This document shows, in pieces, positions 15,195 to 26,150 of a DNA stretch of 64,000 bases. The stretch comes from Coenobita brevimanus (taxonomy: Eukaryota; Arthropoda; Malacostraca; Decapoda; Coenobitidae), in NCBI GenBank assembly GCA_032717465.1, contig CM064681.1:13975954-14039953 (forward strand). Direction: 5' to 3'. The notes under the pieces are model-generated. The model was not told the origin of the DNA, searched no databases, and was given only the letters and a program-made list of their open reading frames with translations. The translations under genes were made by a program, and so were the position numbers. Positions within the stretch are counted from its first letter, which is position 1; every line of letters begins with the position of its first letter.

Positions 15195-15708
15195 CAATTG
15201 TTGGAACTTCATAGCCACCATTTATATATATGTAACTCTTTAATCTTGAGTTTTTGGTTAAAGTTATTTTAGTAATTGAAGAGCAGGAAGAGTTAAAGGT
15301 GAATACAGGGAGTTGATCTTCAAAGAAAGTCTAAGTTGAGCAGCGTGTGTATTATAAAGGAAATTGGACCCCTCTTCTTATTTGATCTCTCCACTACCTA
15401 CCAGTTCTATGGGTTGCCCCTTTCTGAGCTCTGATTCCTACATTCTCGTTTAGCAGGGGTCGTGTCACGTGTGCTATACTGTCGTGGAAACTTCCAGAAC
15501 ACTGAATGTTTGTGTGTATGTACTGCTTCCGTTGCACGACCAGCATTCCTTCACTTTGGAAGTTCCAAGCTAATTTCCTTTTGCTTGATTCTCGCTGATA
15601 CACTACCTATGTCACACCCTGGCTTGGTGCTTCTATCTATCTATCTATCTATCAATCTGTCTATCTATCTCTGAGTTGTGTCATTATAATATGGAGTCCT
15701 GACACAAT
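15195..15708 (+). mobile_element. Solo LTR with 4-bp target duplication, copy 1
   Basis: A non-satellite block of 506 bp (15199-15704) starts TGTTGGAAC and ends CTGACA, giving TGT...ACA termini. It is flanked by CAAT at 15195-15198 and 15705-15708; satellite AGCAAT and AATAATGCAAAACTATT continue on either side. A TATAAAG box lies at 15353-15359 and a (TATC)n run at about 15631-15670 near the 3' end. No internal retrotransposon region is attached, so it is a solo LTR. Its length and the 4-bp duplication suit Ty3/gypsy or a related group. It is unrelated by eye to the LTR at 17081. Confidence 0.75.
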
Positions 15709-16017
15709 AATGCAAAACTATTATACTCGAATGATCCTAAAAACAGTATAACTGAGGGCGAAAACACTTAAATATGAAACTTCCACAAATCTACTCTAAA
15801 TTAGCTGGGAAACAATCCAATTTGTATCTAACATTCAGAAAACATTTTTGAGGTTGAGAAAACTGAGTCATGGAAAAAAAAAAATCAGTAACAAGGCCAA
15901 ATGAGGAAATACTTAGGATGAAATAGATTCACACGTAAAGAAGGCTGGCAATTGATGGGTTTAAGCCGAAAGAGTTTTGCTTGATTAGAGACGTGAAAAC
16001 AACTTGGAAACATAGAT
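15709..16017. repeat. Satellite, A half
   Basis: The A half continues from CAAAACTATTATACTCG to GAAACATAGAT, where the LINE tail begins. The ATAGAT at 16012-16017 is the left side of the LINE target site. Confidence 0.85.
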
Positions 16018-16320
16018 CTATCTATCTATCTATCTATAGCCCGACGCCCTAATCCCCCAAACGGTGGCCGCAGACAAAACGCCTTCAAGTCACTCTGTCA
16101 CCCACCATTTGACTACCCTCTCCCCAACTCACCCCCCCCTCCCTCATATACCTCTTAACTCCATCCCTCCACCTCATCCTCGGTCTACCCCTCCCTCTCC
16201 CTCCCTCCACCTCACCTACATACACCCTCTAAGTCTTTCATTCTCCATTCTCTTCACATGTCCAAGCCACCTCAGTGTATTTCTCCTAATCTTTTCAACC
16301 ACATCCACATCTACCCCACA
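16018..16320 (-). mobile_element. LINE 3' end, cut by duplication junction
   Basis: Contains the (TATC)n tail (minus strand (GATA)n) at 16018-16038 and about 280 bp of the LINE 3' end, nearly identical to 34021-34302. It stops at CTACCCCACA (16320), where gag sequence begins abruptly. This is the same insertion as the LINE at 34003, cut by the 18-kb duplication breakpoint rather than by its own integration. Confidence 0.85.
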
Positions 16321-16908
16321 TAAGTTACTTGAGCTTTACCGGTGAGAGTCTGAAGGAGTACTGGCCAATACTTTCTGGGCCAATTATAACCTGTAGCTAC
16401 CCTCTCAAACAACTGAAAATACTTTAAATCAGATTCATTAAAGGGAGGGACAAGTTTAACATTTTTAGCCACATCAAAATCATCAGAGCTAGATGATCCA
16501 GTTCGAAGCACCATGTGTCATGCGATACTCATGGTCTACCTGAATCCTAGCAAGTTCAATTTGTGCCTGAGCCTGTGCCTGTGCCTGTGCCTCCTGAATA
16601 CAAGCCTGAGACTCAGCCTCCTTAGCACGTCCTGAAACTCAGCCTCCTTAGCACGAGCCTGAAACTCAGCCTCCTTAGCACGAGCCTCCTGCAGGGCTGG
16701 CTGTAACTTAGCTATTTCAATCTGCGTTTGCTGATCTGGAGAAGTTACATTGAACAAGCTTTTATTAATCATGCCAAAAATTTGATCTTTAGAATGATGA
16801 AAGCGAACAGAAATTCCCAATTGTTGAGCAACAAGCTTTTCTACATCAAACACAGTTTGCACATGACAAAAAATCTTTGGCTTCATCAAGAGTAGTAATA
16901 GTAGACAT
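16321..16908 (-). pseudogene. gag-like fragment of a Ty3/gypsy-like retrotransposon, copy 2
   Basis: Minus-strand gag gene from ATG at 16908-16906 to the breakpoint at 16321. In order: an N-terminal segment (MSTITTLDEAKDF, then FDVEKLVAQQLGI in a shifted frame); an Ala/Glu/Gln-rich stretch with AKEAEFQ repeats and a QAQAQAQ run; then a gag core with FDVAKNVKLVPPFNESD, KYFQLFERVA and LLQTLTGKAQ. The pattern of PxFNE, a YF..FE motif and LLQ..L.GKA is typical of Ty3/gypsy gag proteins in animals. Several frameshifts and loss of everything 3' (capsid end, protease, RT, integrase) make it a dead fragment. Confidence 0.7.
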
Positions 16909-17080
16909 GATGAATAAATCACAGTCACAAAATATCAAGCAATATCCTTATGATAATATCCCGAATATCGTGATAAGAGGTGGCTAAATTTATGTTTCGG
17001 AACATAGATAATGAACACTTCAAGTGAGAATACTAAAATCACTACTGTCCGGCAAAGTTCCAGGTTCAAAACAAAAGACA

Positions 17081-17739
17081 TGTAAAATTACAAGTTAAAG
17101 TTTAATGTTCAAACTAACAATTAAACATTTAGGACTCATAAGGATAATGTAATGGGAAAACAGGATACATATATGGTTAATTGCAATAGCCTCTATTAAC
17201 ACGAATTTAGCAATAACAAATTTGTCTGTCAGCCCTGATAATTGAGAGAACCGGATAATTACAGATACAAAATATTACTACTACTGCCTGAGTAAAAACT
17301 TTACCAGGCTTACGAATTAACATCTTATGTTATACAGTACAAGAAAATGGTAATAACATTTATACTGAAATTATACAGCAGCTAGATGGCTGGAGACTTC
17401 CTGAGCACTCAAAAAAATAATAATATACCTACAGGGGAGGACTGATATGTGAACAGAATGAGGAGTAGATCTAAGTGGCAACTAATGTAGGGACTAGGCT
17501 CATTATATAGGGGCCGCGGAGCTTGATTTAACATATAAGGAGGACGCGCAAATGAAGGCATAAAGGACGGAGAGTTTCACAATCCTGCTCTGAACAACAG
17601 AAAGAAGGACTTACTCTACTATAAGGGGGAGAAGGGGGGAGTGAGGTAGAACACGCAAGCCACGTGGCGGATCGTGATCAAACATGCAACATACTGTAAA
17701 TTAGAATTATACAAAGGATGATGAAATCATAGTCTATGT

Positions 17740-17743
<4 letters not shown>
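17081..17743 (-). mobile_element. Probable 5' LTR of the gag-bearing element, copy 2
   Basis: A 663-bp non-satellite block starting TGTAAAATTAC and ending ATGTAACA on the plus strand (TG...CA on either strand). On the minus strand a TATATAA box lies at 17509-17503, about 235 bp from the LTR 5' end, a normal place for an LTR promoter. A 172-bp leader (16909-17080) separates it from the gag ATG. The 3' LTR and internal coding part are absent, so no target duplication can be checked. No clear primer-binding site. Confidence 0.55.
17503..17509 (-). promoter_or_regulatory. TATA box in the LTR
   Basis: TATATAA on the minus strand followed by a GC-rich stretch (GGCCCC upstream side), inside the probable LTR. 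Copy 1 has the same box at 717-723. It is judged from motif and position only. Confidence 0.4.

Positions 17744-17803
<60 letters not shown>
17744..17803. repeat. (TA)n(GA)n microsatellite, copy 2
   Basis: TA 17744-17789 and GA 17790-17803; partner of 958-1050. Confidence 0.95.
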
Positions 17804-18943
17804 CAGTGATTTACACATGAAGGTTCGTGTTATACCATTAGCCACATTTCCTTAGTAAAAATGTCACACCTGTGACACCTCTGGAGAAGTAATATTGATG
17901 AGCTTTTGACCCTCACCAAAAATTAATACAAGAAAGTACAAACTATCGGAATATCGAGATATTTATTTAATAACCATTAATAACAATATTCCTCATCTCA
18001 TGACTCCTACAAAATTTGCAGGGTGGTGGAACACAAAAGGAACTGTATTATCTCCGTAGGCACATAGTTCATGAATGCTACAAAGTGAGCAGGTTGAAGG
18101 AACATTAAATGAATTTTATTAATGTCGTCTGGAGATTGTTTGGATTTTTACAATAGGATGAGGTCATCTATGACTTCATTTTTAAAGGAAACCTGATAAA
18201 CTTGTCGTTTTTGTTTACGGTAAAAACATCGGCTTTGGGAAATATTTAAATCTATGATACCCAAATAAAATTAAAAACTGCATAATTGCGGGCGAATACA
18301 ATAAACATGGAACTTCCACAAATGTCGTCTAAGTTAGCTAGGAAACAGTCCCAATGGCATGTAAAATTCAGAAAACGTTTATAAAGTTGAGAAATTTCCA
18401 TCTCAGAAAAGAAAATCAATAACAAGACTAAATGAGTAAATAAGTAGGATGAATTCAATTCACAGATGAAGAAGGCTGGCATTTGAGGGGTTTAAGACCA
18501 ACGAGTTTATTTGATTAGTGGCGTGAAAACAACTAGGAAGATTTGAAATAAAATGAAATTTATTTTTATCTGTAAAACTACGGCTTTATAATGGCACCTT
18601 GGAACTACTCATAAAATATAAAAAATTGAAGTTTGACGGTTCGTGTGATATCATTATCAATATTTTTGAAGGTGAAATCACTCCGAAAGAGACAGTGCAT
18701 TGCAGTTACAAAAAAGGCAGGTTGAAGGAACTCTAAATGAACTGTATTAATGTCGTCTGGAGACTGGATTTTGACAATAGAAAGAGGGTCATCTGTGACA
18801 TTTATCATTTAACAGAGGTTAAAACAATATCATGAAGTTTTGTTATGGTAAAAGCATCCGCTTTAAGATAAATTCAATACTGTTATACTTGAGTGATCCT
18901 AAAAACCGCATAATTGTGCTCGAAAAAAACTATATATATATAC
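17804..18943. repeat. Dimeric satellite, partner of 1051-2191
   Basis: Offset from copy 1 is 16752. A-half starts lie near 18227 and 18854. The same monomer truncation is present, so it predates the 18-kb duplication. Confidence 0.85.
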
Positions 18944-19284
18944 TTCTTAAAATCTGACGAGAACACAGGAAAAATCAGAGAAATTACAAATATGCAGGAA
19001 ATCGAACCCGGGGCTCTCAGGTCAGAGCCAGGCAGCATACCACTACACCACGACCAGGTAAAAGTTAACTCACGTTATCACAATCTTGTAACCAACGCCC
19101 CTCCAGGGGGGTTAACTCACCCTCTTCAGGCTCACAGTGGGGGGCGGAGGGACGTTGGTTACAAGATTGTGATAACGTGAGCTAATTTTACCTGCTCGTG
19201 GTGTTGTGGTATGCTGCCTGGCTCTCACCTGAGTCCCGGGTTCGATTCCCGGCATATTGGTAATTTCTCTGATTCTTAAAATCT
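18944..19284. mobile_element. tRNA-Glu-like inverted-repeat element, copy 2
   Basis: Partner of 2192-2531. The 12-bp duplication TTCTTAAAATCT is at 18944-18955 and 19273-19284. The tRNA-like parts lie at about 18984-19061 (minus) and 19188-19263 (plus). The right arm here has the perfect T arm GGGTTCGATTCCCGG. In the left arm GTGAGAG has become GTCAGAG. Confidence 0.75.
19188..19263 (+). pseudogene. tRNA-Glu(CTC)-like sequence, copy 2 right arm
   Basis: The best-preserved tRNA-like copy in the window (76 nt). TTACC pairs with GGTAA, the D arm has GTGGTGTTGTGG, the loop is CTCTCAC, and the T stem CCGGG/CCCGG is fully paired. The anticodon stem is still poorly paired, so I do not call it a working gene. 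Confidence 0.6.
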
Positions 19285-22200
19285 ACTCTAAATTAGATTG
19301 TAAACACACCGAATTGTATCTAACATTCAGAAAACATTTCTGAGGGTCAGAGAAATCCGTCTCGGAAAAAATACAATCAATTATGAAACCAAATGAGCTA
19401 ATACGTTTGATAAAATCGGTTTACAGGTAAAGAAGGCTCTCTTTTGATGGCTTTGAGTTGAAAGAGTTTTGTTTGATTAGAGACGTGGAAGCATCTTGGA
19501 AATTTAGAGATAAACGGATATTATTTTTATCTCTATGAACAGGGATTTATACTGGCATCTTGAGCCTCCTAACCAAATTAAAAAAATGGAAAATTATCCC
19601 AGCATGAGGATTCGTGTTATATCATTTTTCATATTCACAAAGGTAAAATCAGTTCGAAAGGCAATGAATCGTCCACAATAAAATTGTTTAGGTATTCATT
19701 ATCGGATATATATTGTTTGGAAAACCAAAATCCACAGCCGCAATGAGATATAGAACTAATAAACGTTATTTGGCTCCTCACGTACGCAGTTTTAGTGTTC
19801 ATGATGGGACAAAATAAATCAGGTTACCGGAGCGTTGACTTGAACTATGGTCTGTCGTGTTGAGATTAAGTGGATTTTTGATTTCCAGTCTATCTTTTTT
19901 TTTTTTATTCATTTTAGCCGTACCTTGAAGTATAAAAAGTAGTGGCAATTGTGTACTAGTTACTGCTGATAGCATCTGCCTTGGAGGTAGTTCAAAACAA
20001 TTTTGTTGAAGTGATTTTTGTATAAAGTATTTTTGGTCGATATCGAGAAATATGCAACTTCAACAAATGTACTCAAAACTGACTAGGAAACACCCCAAAT
20101 TGTTTACGGAAAAAGACATTTCTGAGAGTGAAGAAAACAACTTTAGGAAACATTTAACAAGAGATCTATTGGCATGTAAAGGTAGCTGGCATCTGAGTTG
20201 TTTAAGAACAATAAGACAATTGATGTAGGAGTCACCGAAACAAGCGAGAGACTTTGAACGTTCTACAGTAGGAACACACTGAAAATAAATCGAGACTCCT
20301 GACAATATAAAGAAAAAAAAATTGCATAATATGAAGGTCCATGTTAAACCATAACCCACATTATGTCAGGAAAAATCTCTAAAAACTGTGATACCTCTTG
20401 AGAAGGAATAGTGATGAGCTTTTTGTTTTCACCTGAAAATTTATCCGAGATCAAAGTACCAGTACCAAGTACCAAGTATATAATTACCAAGTACCAAGAT
20501 ATATAATTAATTACCATTTATAACTTTATTTCTCATCTCTAAGACTGATGTTCAGTTTGACGGAACACGAACTGTGTTAATGTAGTCTGGAGAGTGTTTG
20601 GATTTTAACGTTAGGAAGAGGTCATTTGTGCCTTTTTTTTTTTTTTCATTTTCTGGGAAACATGTGGTCAAGATTTATTTTGTTACAGTAATAGCATCCG
20701 TTTTAGGAATAATTAAAATTATTATACATGAATGATCTTAAAAACAGCATAATTTGGCGCGAGAACAATAAACAAGTGTACTCTAAATTAGCTAGGAAAC
20801 AATCCTGATTGTAAAACTCAGAAAAAATTCTAAATCTAAGAAAATTCCGTCTCGGAAAAGAAATTCAGTAAAAAGTCATAATGACGAAATACGTAAGATG
20901 AAATCGATTCACAGTTAAAGAAGTCTGGTTTTGGGATTTTTTTCAATCCAAAGAGTTTCATTTCATTAGGGACGTGAAAATATCTTGGAAATTTAGAGAT
21001 AAAACGGACATTACTTTCAATTTCCTAACTAGTGCTTTAAATGGCATCTTGGGTCTACTGATAAAATATAAAACGATGAATATTTTCGCAGTTTGACGGC
21101 TGGTGTGATATCATTACCCATATTATAGAAGGTGAAATCACTCTTAAAGGCAATAAATCCATCACTAGAAAATTGTTCAGGTAGTTATTGTAAGATATAA
21201 CTAGGAAAACCGAGATTCATAGACGAACTGATATACAATTTTTAAACGTTATACAGAGCCTCATATACGTTAATTTTTTGTTCATAATGGGTCCAAACAA
21301 AAAACAAAAAGCTCAAATTGCGTCTATGTGAACTATTGTGAAAGTTGTGCCTACTTATCTTGATTTTTTTTTTTCCCTTGAGATTACTGGCTATTTTTTT
21401 TTTTTTTTATTCATCTTAGCAGTGACCTTAAGCGACAAATATGTGTCCCAATTGTTAGCTAGTTACGGCTGATAGCATCTGCTTTGGGGGCAGCTCAAAA
21501 CTCTTTTACTGGAGTGACTTCTGTATAAACGTATTTTGGGCGAAATCGCGAAATATGCAAATTCAACAAATGTTCTCAAAATTGACTGCGAAAAGCACCA
21601 AATTCTTTCTAAAACTCGAAAAGCAATTCGGAGTGTAAAAAATTCCGATCCATGAATATATAACATGAAATCAATAGGCACCTAAAAAGAGCTGGCATCT
21701 GAGGGTTTAAGAATAATATGTCTCAGTTGATGTGGGGGGTCACCGAAAGAAGCGAGAAATTTTGAATGTGTACTTTTTTATCTACTGTAGAAGGACTTTA
21801 AAATTACATTGAGCCTTCTGATTAAATGTAATAAAAGAAAAATGGAGAGAGAATATTTGCACATTATTAAGCTACGTGTTAGACCATAAGTTACATTTAC
21901 TTAGATAAAATGTAGCACAACTGTGATACCTCGTCACAACGAATACTGACGTACTTTTGATTCTAACTTGAAAATTATACAAGAAAAGATAAACACTATC
22001 GCAATTCCGAGATATATAATTAATTACCTTTTATAACTTTCTCCCTCGTCTCCGTCGACATGTGCATGACTGTTACAGAAAATACAGGTTTAAGGAACAC
22101 TAAATGAACTGTGTTAATGCAGTCTTGAGATTGGAATTTTACATTAGAAAGAGGGTCATTTGTGACATTTTACATTTCCATTGGTTAAAGCTGTTAAAAA

Positions 22201-22750
22201 ATCGGTCAAGTTCTTTTGTTTCTGTGAAAGAATCCGATTTAGGAATAATTCAAAACTATTATATTTGAGTGATCCTAAAACCCGGATATTTGAGCACGAA
22301 ATCACCAAATATCCAACTTCATAAATTGTTCTCTAATCTAATTGGGAAACACTCCGAATTGTGTCGAAAAGTCAGAAGACATATCTGAGGGCGAACGAAC
22401 TCCGTTTCGGAAAACATAAAAAAGAAGGCTCAATGACATGGTACAATTGATGAAATCGGTTATAAGATAAATAAGGCGGGCATTTGAGGGCTTGAAGCTG
22501 GAAGAGCTTCGTTTGAAGAGATGTGAAAAAGGGTTGGAAATTTAGAGATAAAATGGATATTATTATTATCTCTATAATCATGGATTTTAAATGGCCTCGA
22601 GCCCATTGATCAAATTTAAAAAATGCAAAATTTTCCCAGGATAACAGTGCGACTATCATTTTCCATATTTACCAAGATAAAGGCATTAAATCGTTCACAA
22701 GAAAATGATTAGGTATTATCTTATATATATTATTTGGTAAACCAAAATAC
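19285..22750. repeat. Dimeric satellite, partner of 2532-5994
   Basis: Half starts near 19970 (B), 20695 (A), 21474 (B) and 22231 (A). Differences from copy 1 are mainly poly-A and poly-T lengths and single bases. Confidence 0.85.
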
Positions 22751-23018
22751 ACAACAGATCAGTTCGACGCTCCTACAACATGAGTTTTTTTAGACCCAAC
22801 TTGAACTAAAAAGCAGTATATGAGGAACCAAAAACGTTAATACAGTATACACTATAAATGTTATATAAACGTTATATAAACTGAGTATATGAGGAACCAA
22901 ATAACGTTAATACAGTATACACTGTATAAACGTTATTTGGTTCCTCATATACTCAATTCTTTTGTTCAAGTTGTCTAAGAAAAACTCATGTTGTAGGAGC
23001 GTCGAACTGATATGTTGT
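22751..23018. repeat. Inverted satellite duplication, copy 2
   Basis: Partner of 5995-6263. The left arm is better preserved here: CATGAGTTTTTTTAGAC and CCAACTTGAAC mirror the right arm AAGTTGTCTAAG...AAACTCATG, whereas copy 1 has lost part of this match. Confidence 0.85.
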
Positions 23019-23874
23019 GTCCACTGTGTAGGATTTACTTGATTTTTGCTATTTATCTCAGCAGTGATTTTAAAGGATAGAAAGGAGTGCCAACTGTGAA
23101 CTAATTACGGCTGATAGCATCCGCTTTGGGGGCAGTTCAAAACGCTTCTACTGGAATGATGGCTGTATAAAAGTTTTTGGAGAAATCGCGAGATATGCAA
23201 TTTCCACCAATGTACTCAAATTGATTGCGAGACTGTTTTATATATTTTTTTCAAAACAGAAAACATTTCCGAGGATGAAAAAAATCACTTTACGAAATAC
23301 TTAACAAAAAATCGGTTGACCCGTAAAGAGAACTGGTATATGAGGGTTTAAGAACACGGTTTCAATTGATGTGGGGATCAACGAAACACGCGAGAAATTT
23401 CGAATGAGTATTCACTTTATCTGCTGTAAAAGAACTTTCAAATTACATTGAGATTCGTGATTGAATGTAAAGAAAAAAAAAAGAGGAAAAAATATTTCCA
23501 CTTTTTTCAGGGACGTGTTTGACCATAAGCCACTTTTCCTTATGTAAAATCGCTAAAAACTGTCATACCTTGTGAGAAGGAATACTGACGTGCTTTTGAC
23601 TCACCTGAAAATTATACGAGAAAGTAGAAACTGTCGCAATTCCGAGATATATAACTAATTACCATTTATAATTTTCTTCCTCGTCTCTGTAGACATATCG
23701 TTCATGACGGTTACAGAAAAGGCACGCTGAAGGAACTCTAAATGAACTGTATTAACGGCGTCTGGAGATTGGATTCTAACATTAGAAAGAGGGTCATCTG
23801 TGACATGTTTCATTTAGCCGAGGTTAGAAAATAATGGTCAAGTTGTTTTGTTACCGGAAAAGCATCCGCTTTAA
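23019..23874. repeat. Dimeric satellite, partner of 6264-7117
   Basis: Half B near 23115 and half A near 23862; ends at TTAA (23871-23874). Confidence 0.85.
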
Positions 23875-24184
23875 CCCCTCCGTGGTCGCCGGCGTCGAAT
23901 CGTCGTTTGACCGCGGTCTGTAAAAAACCGCAAAAATTTTTGGGAAGTGAGTGAATGTTCTGAACGTCATCACACTGACCTACACTACATTCCAATACAC
24001 CCTATCATGCAGTTCAGAGCCAGCTGCTGTTATAAGTCGATTTTCGATTTTTTTCGTTCTTGGCCATGCCCAAACTCGCACAACACCGATTATCTCGACC
24101 CAGGCAAAACATATCATCTATGTCCTCTCTCGCGAAACACACACAACCACATGTTCACGATTATGAAGTAATACTGGCACATAC
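23875..24184. mobile_element. Unclassified TTAA-adjacent insertion, copy 2
   Basis: Partner of 7118-7427, nearly identical, with the same CCCCTCCGTGGTCG start after TTAA and the same absent right terminus. Confidence 0.5.
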
Positions 24185-25720
24185 AGCTGGGAAGCACTCC
24201 GAATTGTATCTAAAATTCAGAAAACATTTTTGAGGACGAGAAAATTCTGTCTCGGAAAAAAGATCAGTAACATGGCTAAATGAGGTAATACGTAGGATGA
24301 AATCGATTCACATGTCAAGAAGGCTGGCATTTGACGGGTTTAAGCCGAAAGAGTTTCGTTTGATTAGAGCCGCGAAAAAAAACTTGGAAAAGATAAAAAG
24401 GATATTATTTTTATCATTATAACTAATGGTTTATAATGGCATCTCAGGGCTCCTGATCAAATTAAACAATGGATAATTTTCCCAGCACGACGGATCATGT
24501 GTTATCATTATCCATATTAACCAAGATAAAATCACTCCGAAAGACACTAAATAATTTAAACGAGAATTGCTTTGGTATTGATTTTCAGATGTATATTATA
24601 ATGAAAAAGTAAATACATAGCTGTATATATACAACTTATATACATTATTGGTTCCTTGTATATGCAGTTTTTTTTTCATTATGGGTCTATAAAACATCAG
24701 GTGTATGGAACGTTGACCTGAACTATTGTCTGTCGTGTAGAGATTAACTGTTTTTAATTTCCGACATCGATTTTTTTTTTTAAATCACCGTAGCCGTTAC
24801 CTCAAGGATAAAATTTAGTGCCAATTGTGTAGTACTGAAGGCTGATAGCATCTGCTTTGAGTAGTTCAAAATTATTTTAATGATTGCTTTGTAATAGTAT
24901 TTGTGGTCGAAATCGCGAAATATGCAACTTCAACAAATGTACTCAAAATTGATTAGGAAACATCCCCAATTGTTTCATGAATTAAGGGCACATTTCTAAT
25001 TTGGAGAAAATCACAATGAGGAAGCATATAACAAGAAATCTATTGGAATGTAAAGTGAGGTGGTATCTGAGATGTGGGGGTCACCGAGACAAGCGAGAAA
25101 CTTCGAATGTTCTTTATTTGCAATAGAACCACTTTCTTATGAAATCCTTACTGAATGTAAATGAAAAAGAATGTGCATTATGATCGTGTTATACCATAAA
25201 CCATATTTTCTTAGAAAAATCTCTCAGAACTGTGATACCTTATGAGAAGGAATATTGATGAGCTTTTGACTCTCACATACGAATTTATACGAGAAAGTGT
25301 AAACATAATCGCAGTACGAAAATATATAATTAATTACCATTTATAAATTTATTCCTCATCTCCATAGACCTCTACAAAATGTGCAAGATGAAGAAACACT
25401 AAATGAACTGTATTAATATCGTGTGGAGATTGGATCTTCACGGAATGAAGAGGTCATTTAAGACTTTTTTCATTTTTTGAGGAAACTAGATAAAAAAATG
25501 GTCTTTGTTTTGTTATGTTTAAAGCATCCGCTTTAAGAATAATTCAAAAGAAATATAATTGAATGACCTTTAAAATCGCATGATTGAGGGCGAAAACAAT
25601 AAACTTGCAACTTCCACGAATGTCCTCTAAATTAGCCAGGAAACAGTCCAGAATGTATTTAAACCAGAAAACATTTTCAAAGGTGAGAAAACTCCATCTC
25701 GGAAAAGAAAATCAGTAACA
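24185..25720. repeat. Dimeric satellite, partner of 7428-8966
   Basis: Half B near 24845 and half A near 25524. Nothing else seen. Confidence 0.85.
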
Positions 25721-26080
25721 TTTTTGGTAATCCGAGTGACGTTTATGTTCTGTTCTCCTCTAACGCTGTCACTTGGATTTTTTGCAGATCATTTTATTTG
25801 TAGCTGTGGGAATGGAACCCAAGTTGTCCTAGCGCAAGTCCGAAATATACACACAGACACACGGCTGTTCCTATAGTTTATTTTATGGCCAAAAAATTCT
25901 ACGGAGATTCTATGCCAGACGTCGGGAACGGCGTCTTTTGGTCAAAATGTGATCGATCATTATAATAAAAGTTTTTTAATCGTGATGGGACCTGGATTTT
26001 TTCACAATAGCGAATATTTTCCGATTTTTGTGCCAATTTTGGTGCGATTTCAATGTGTAGTTTCGGCTGTCCAAAACACA

Positions 26081-26123
<43 letters not shown>

Positions 26124-26150
26124 CTAGTGCTTCAGTGCATTAGATTAACT
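25721..26150. mobile_element. Unclassified insertion with hairpin and (CA)n, copy 2
   Basis: Partner of 8967-9390. The (CA)n tract is longer by a few units. TTTCCGATT replaces TATCGATT near 26019. Confidence 0.55.

Noticed and set aside
16064..16345. Pro/Ser-rich plus-strand frame
   Set aside because: Antisense shadow of the LINE 3' end, whose minus-strand Gly/Arg-rich tail reads as Pro/Ser on the other strand.
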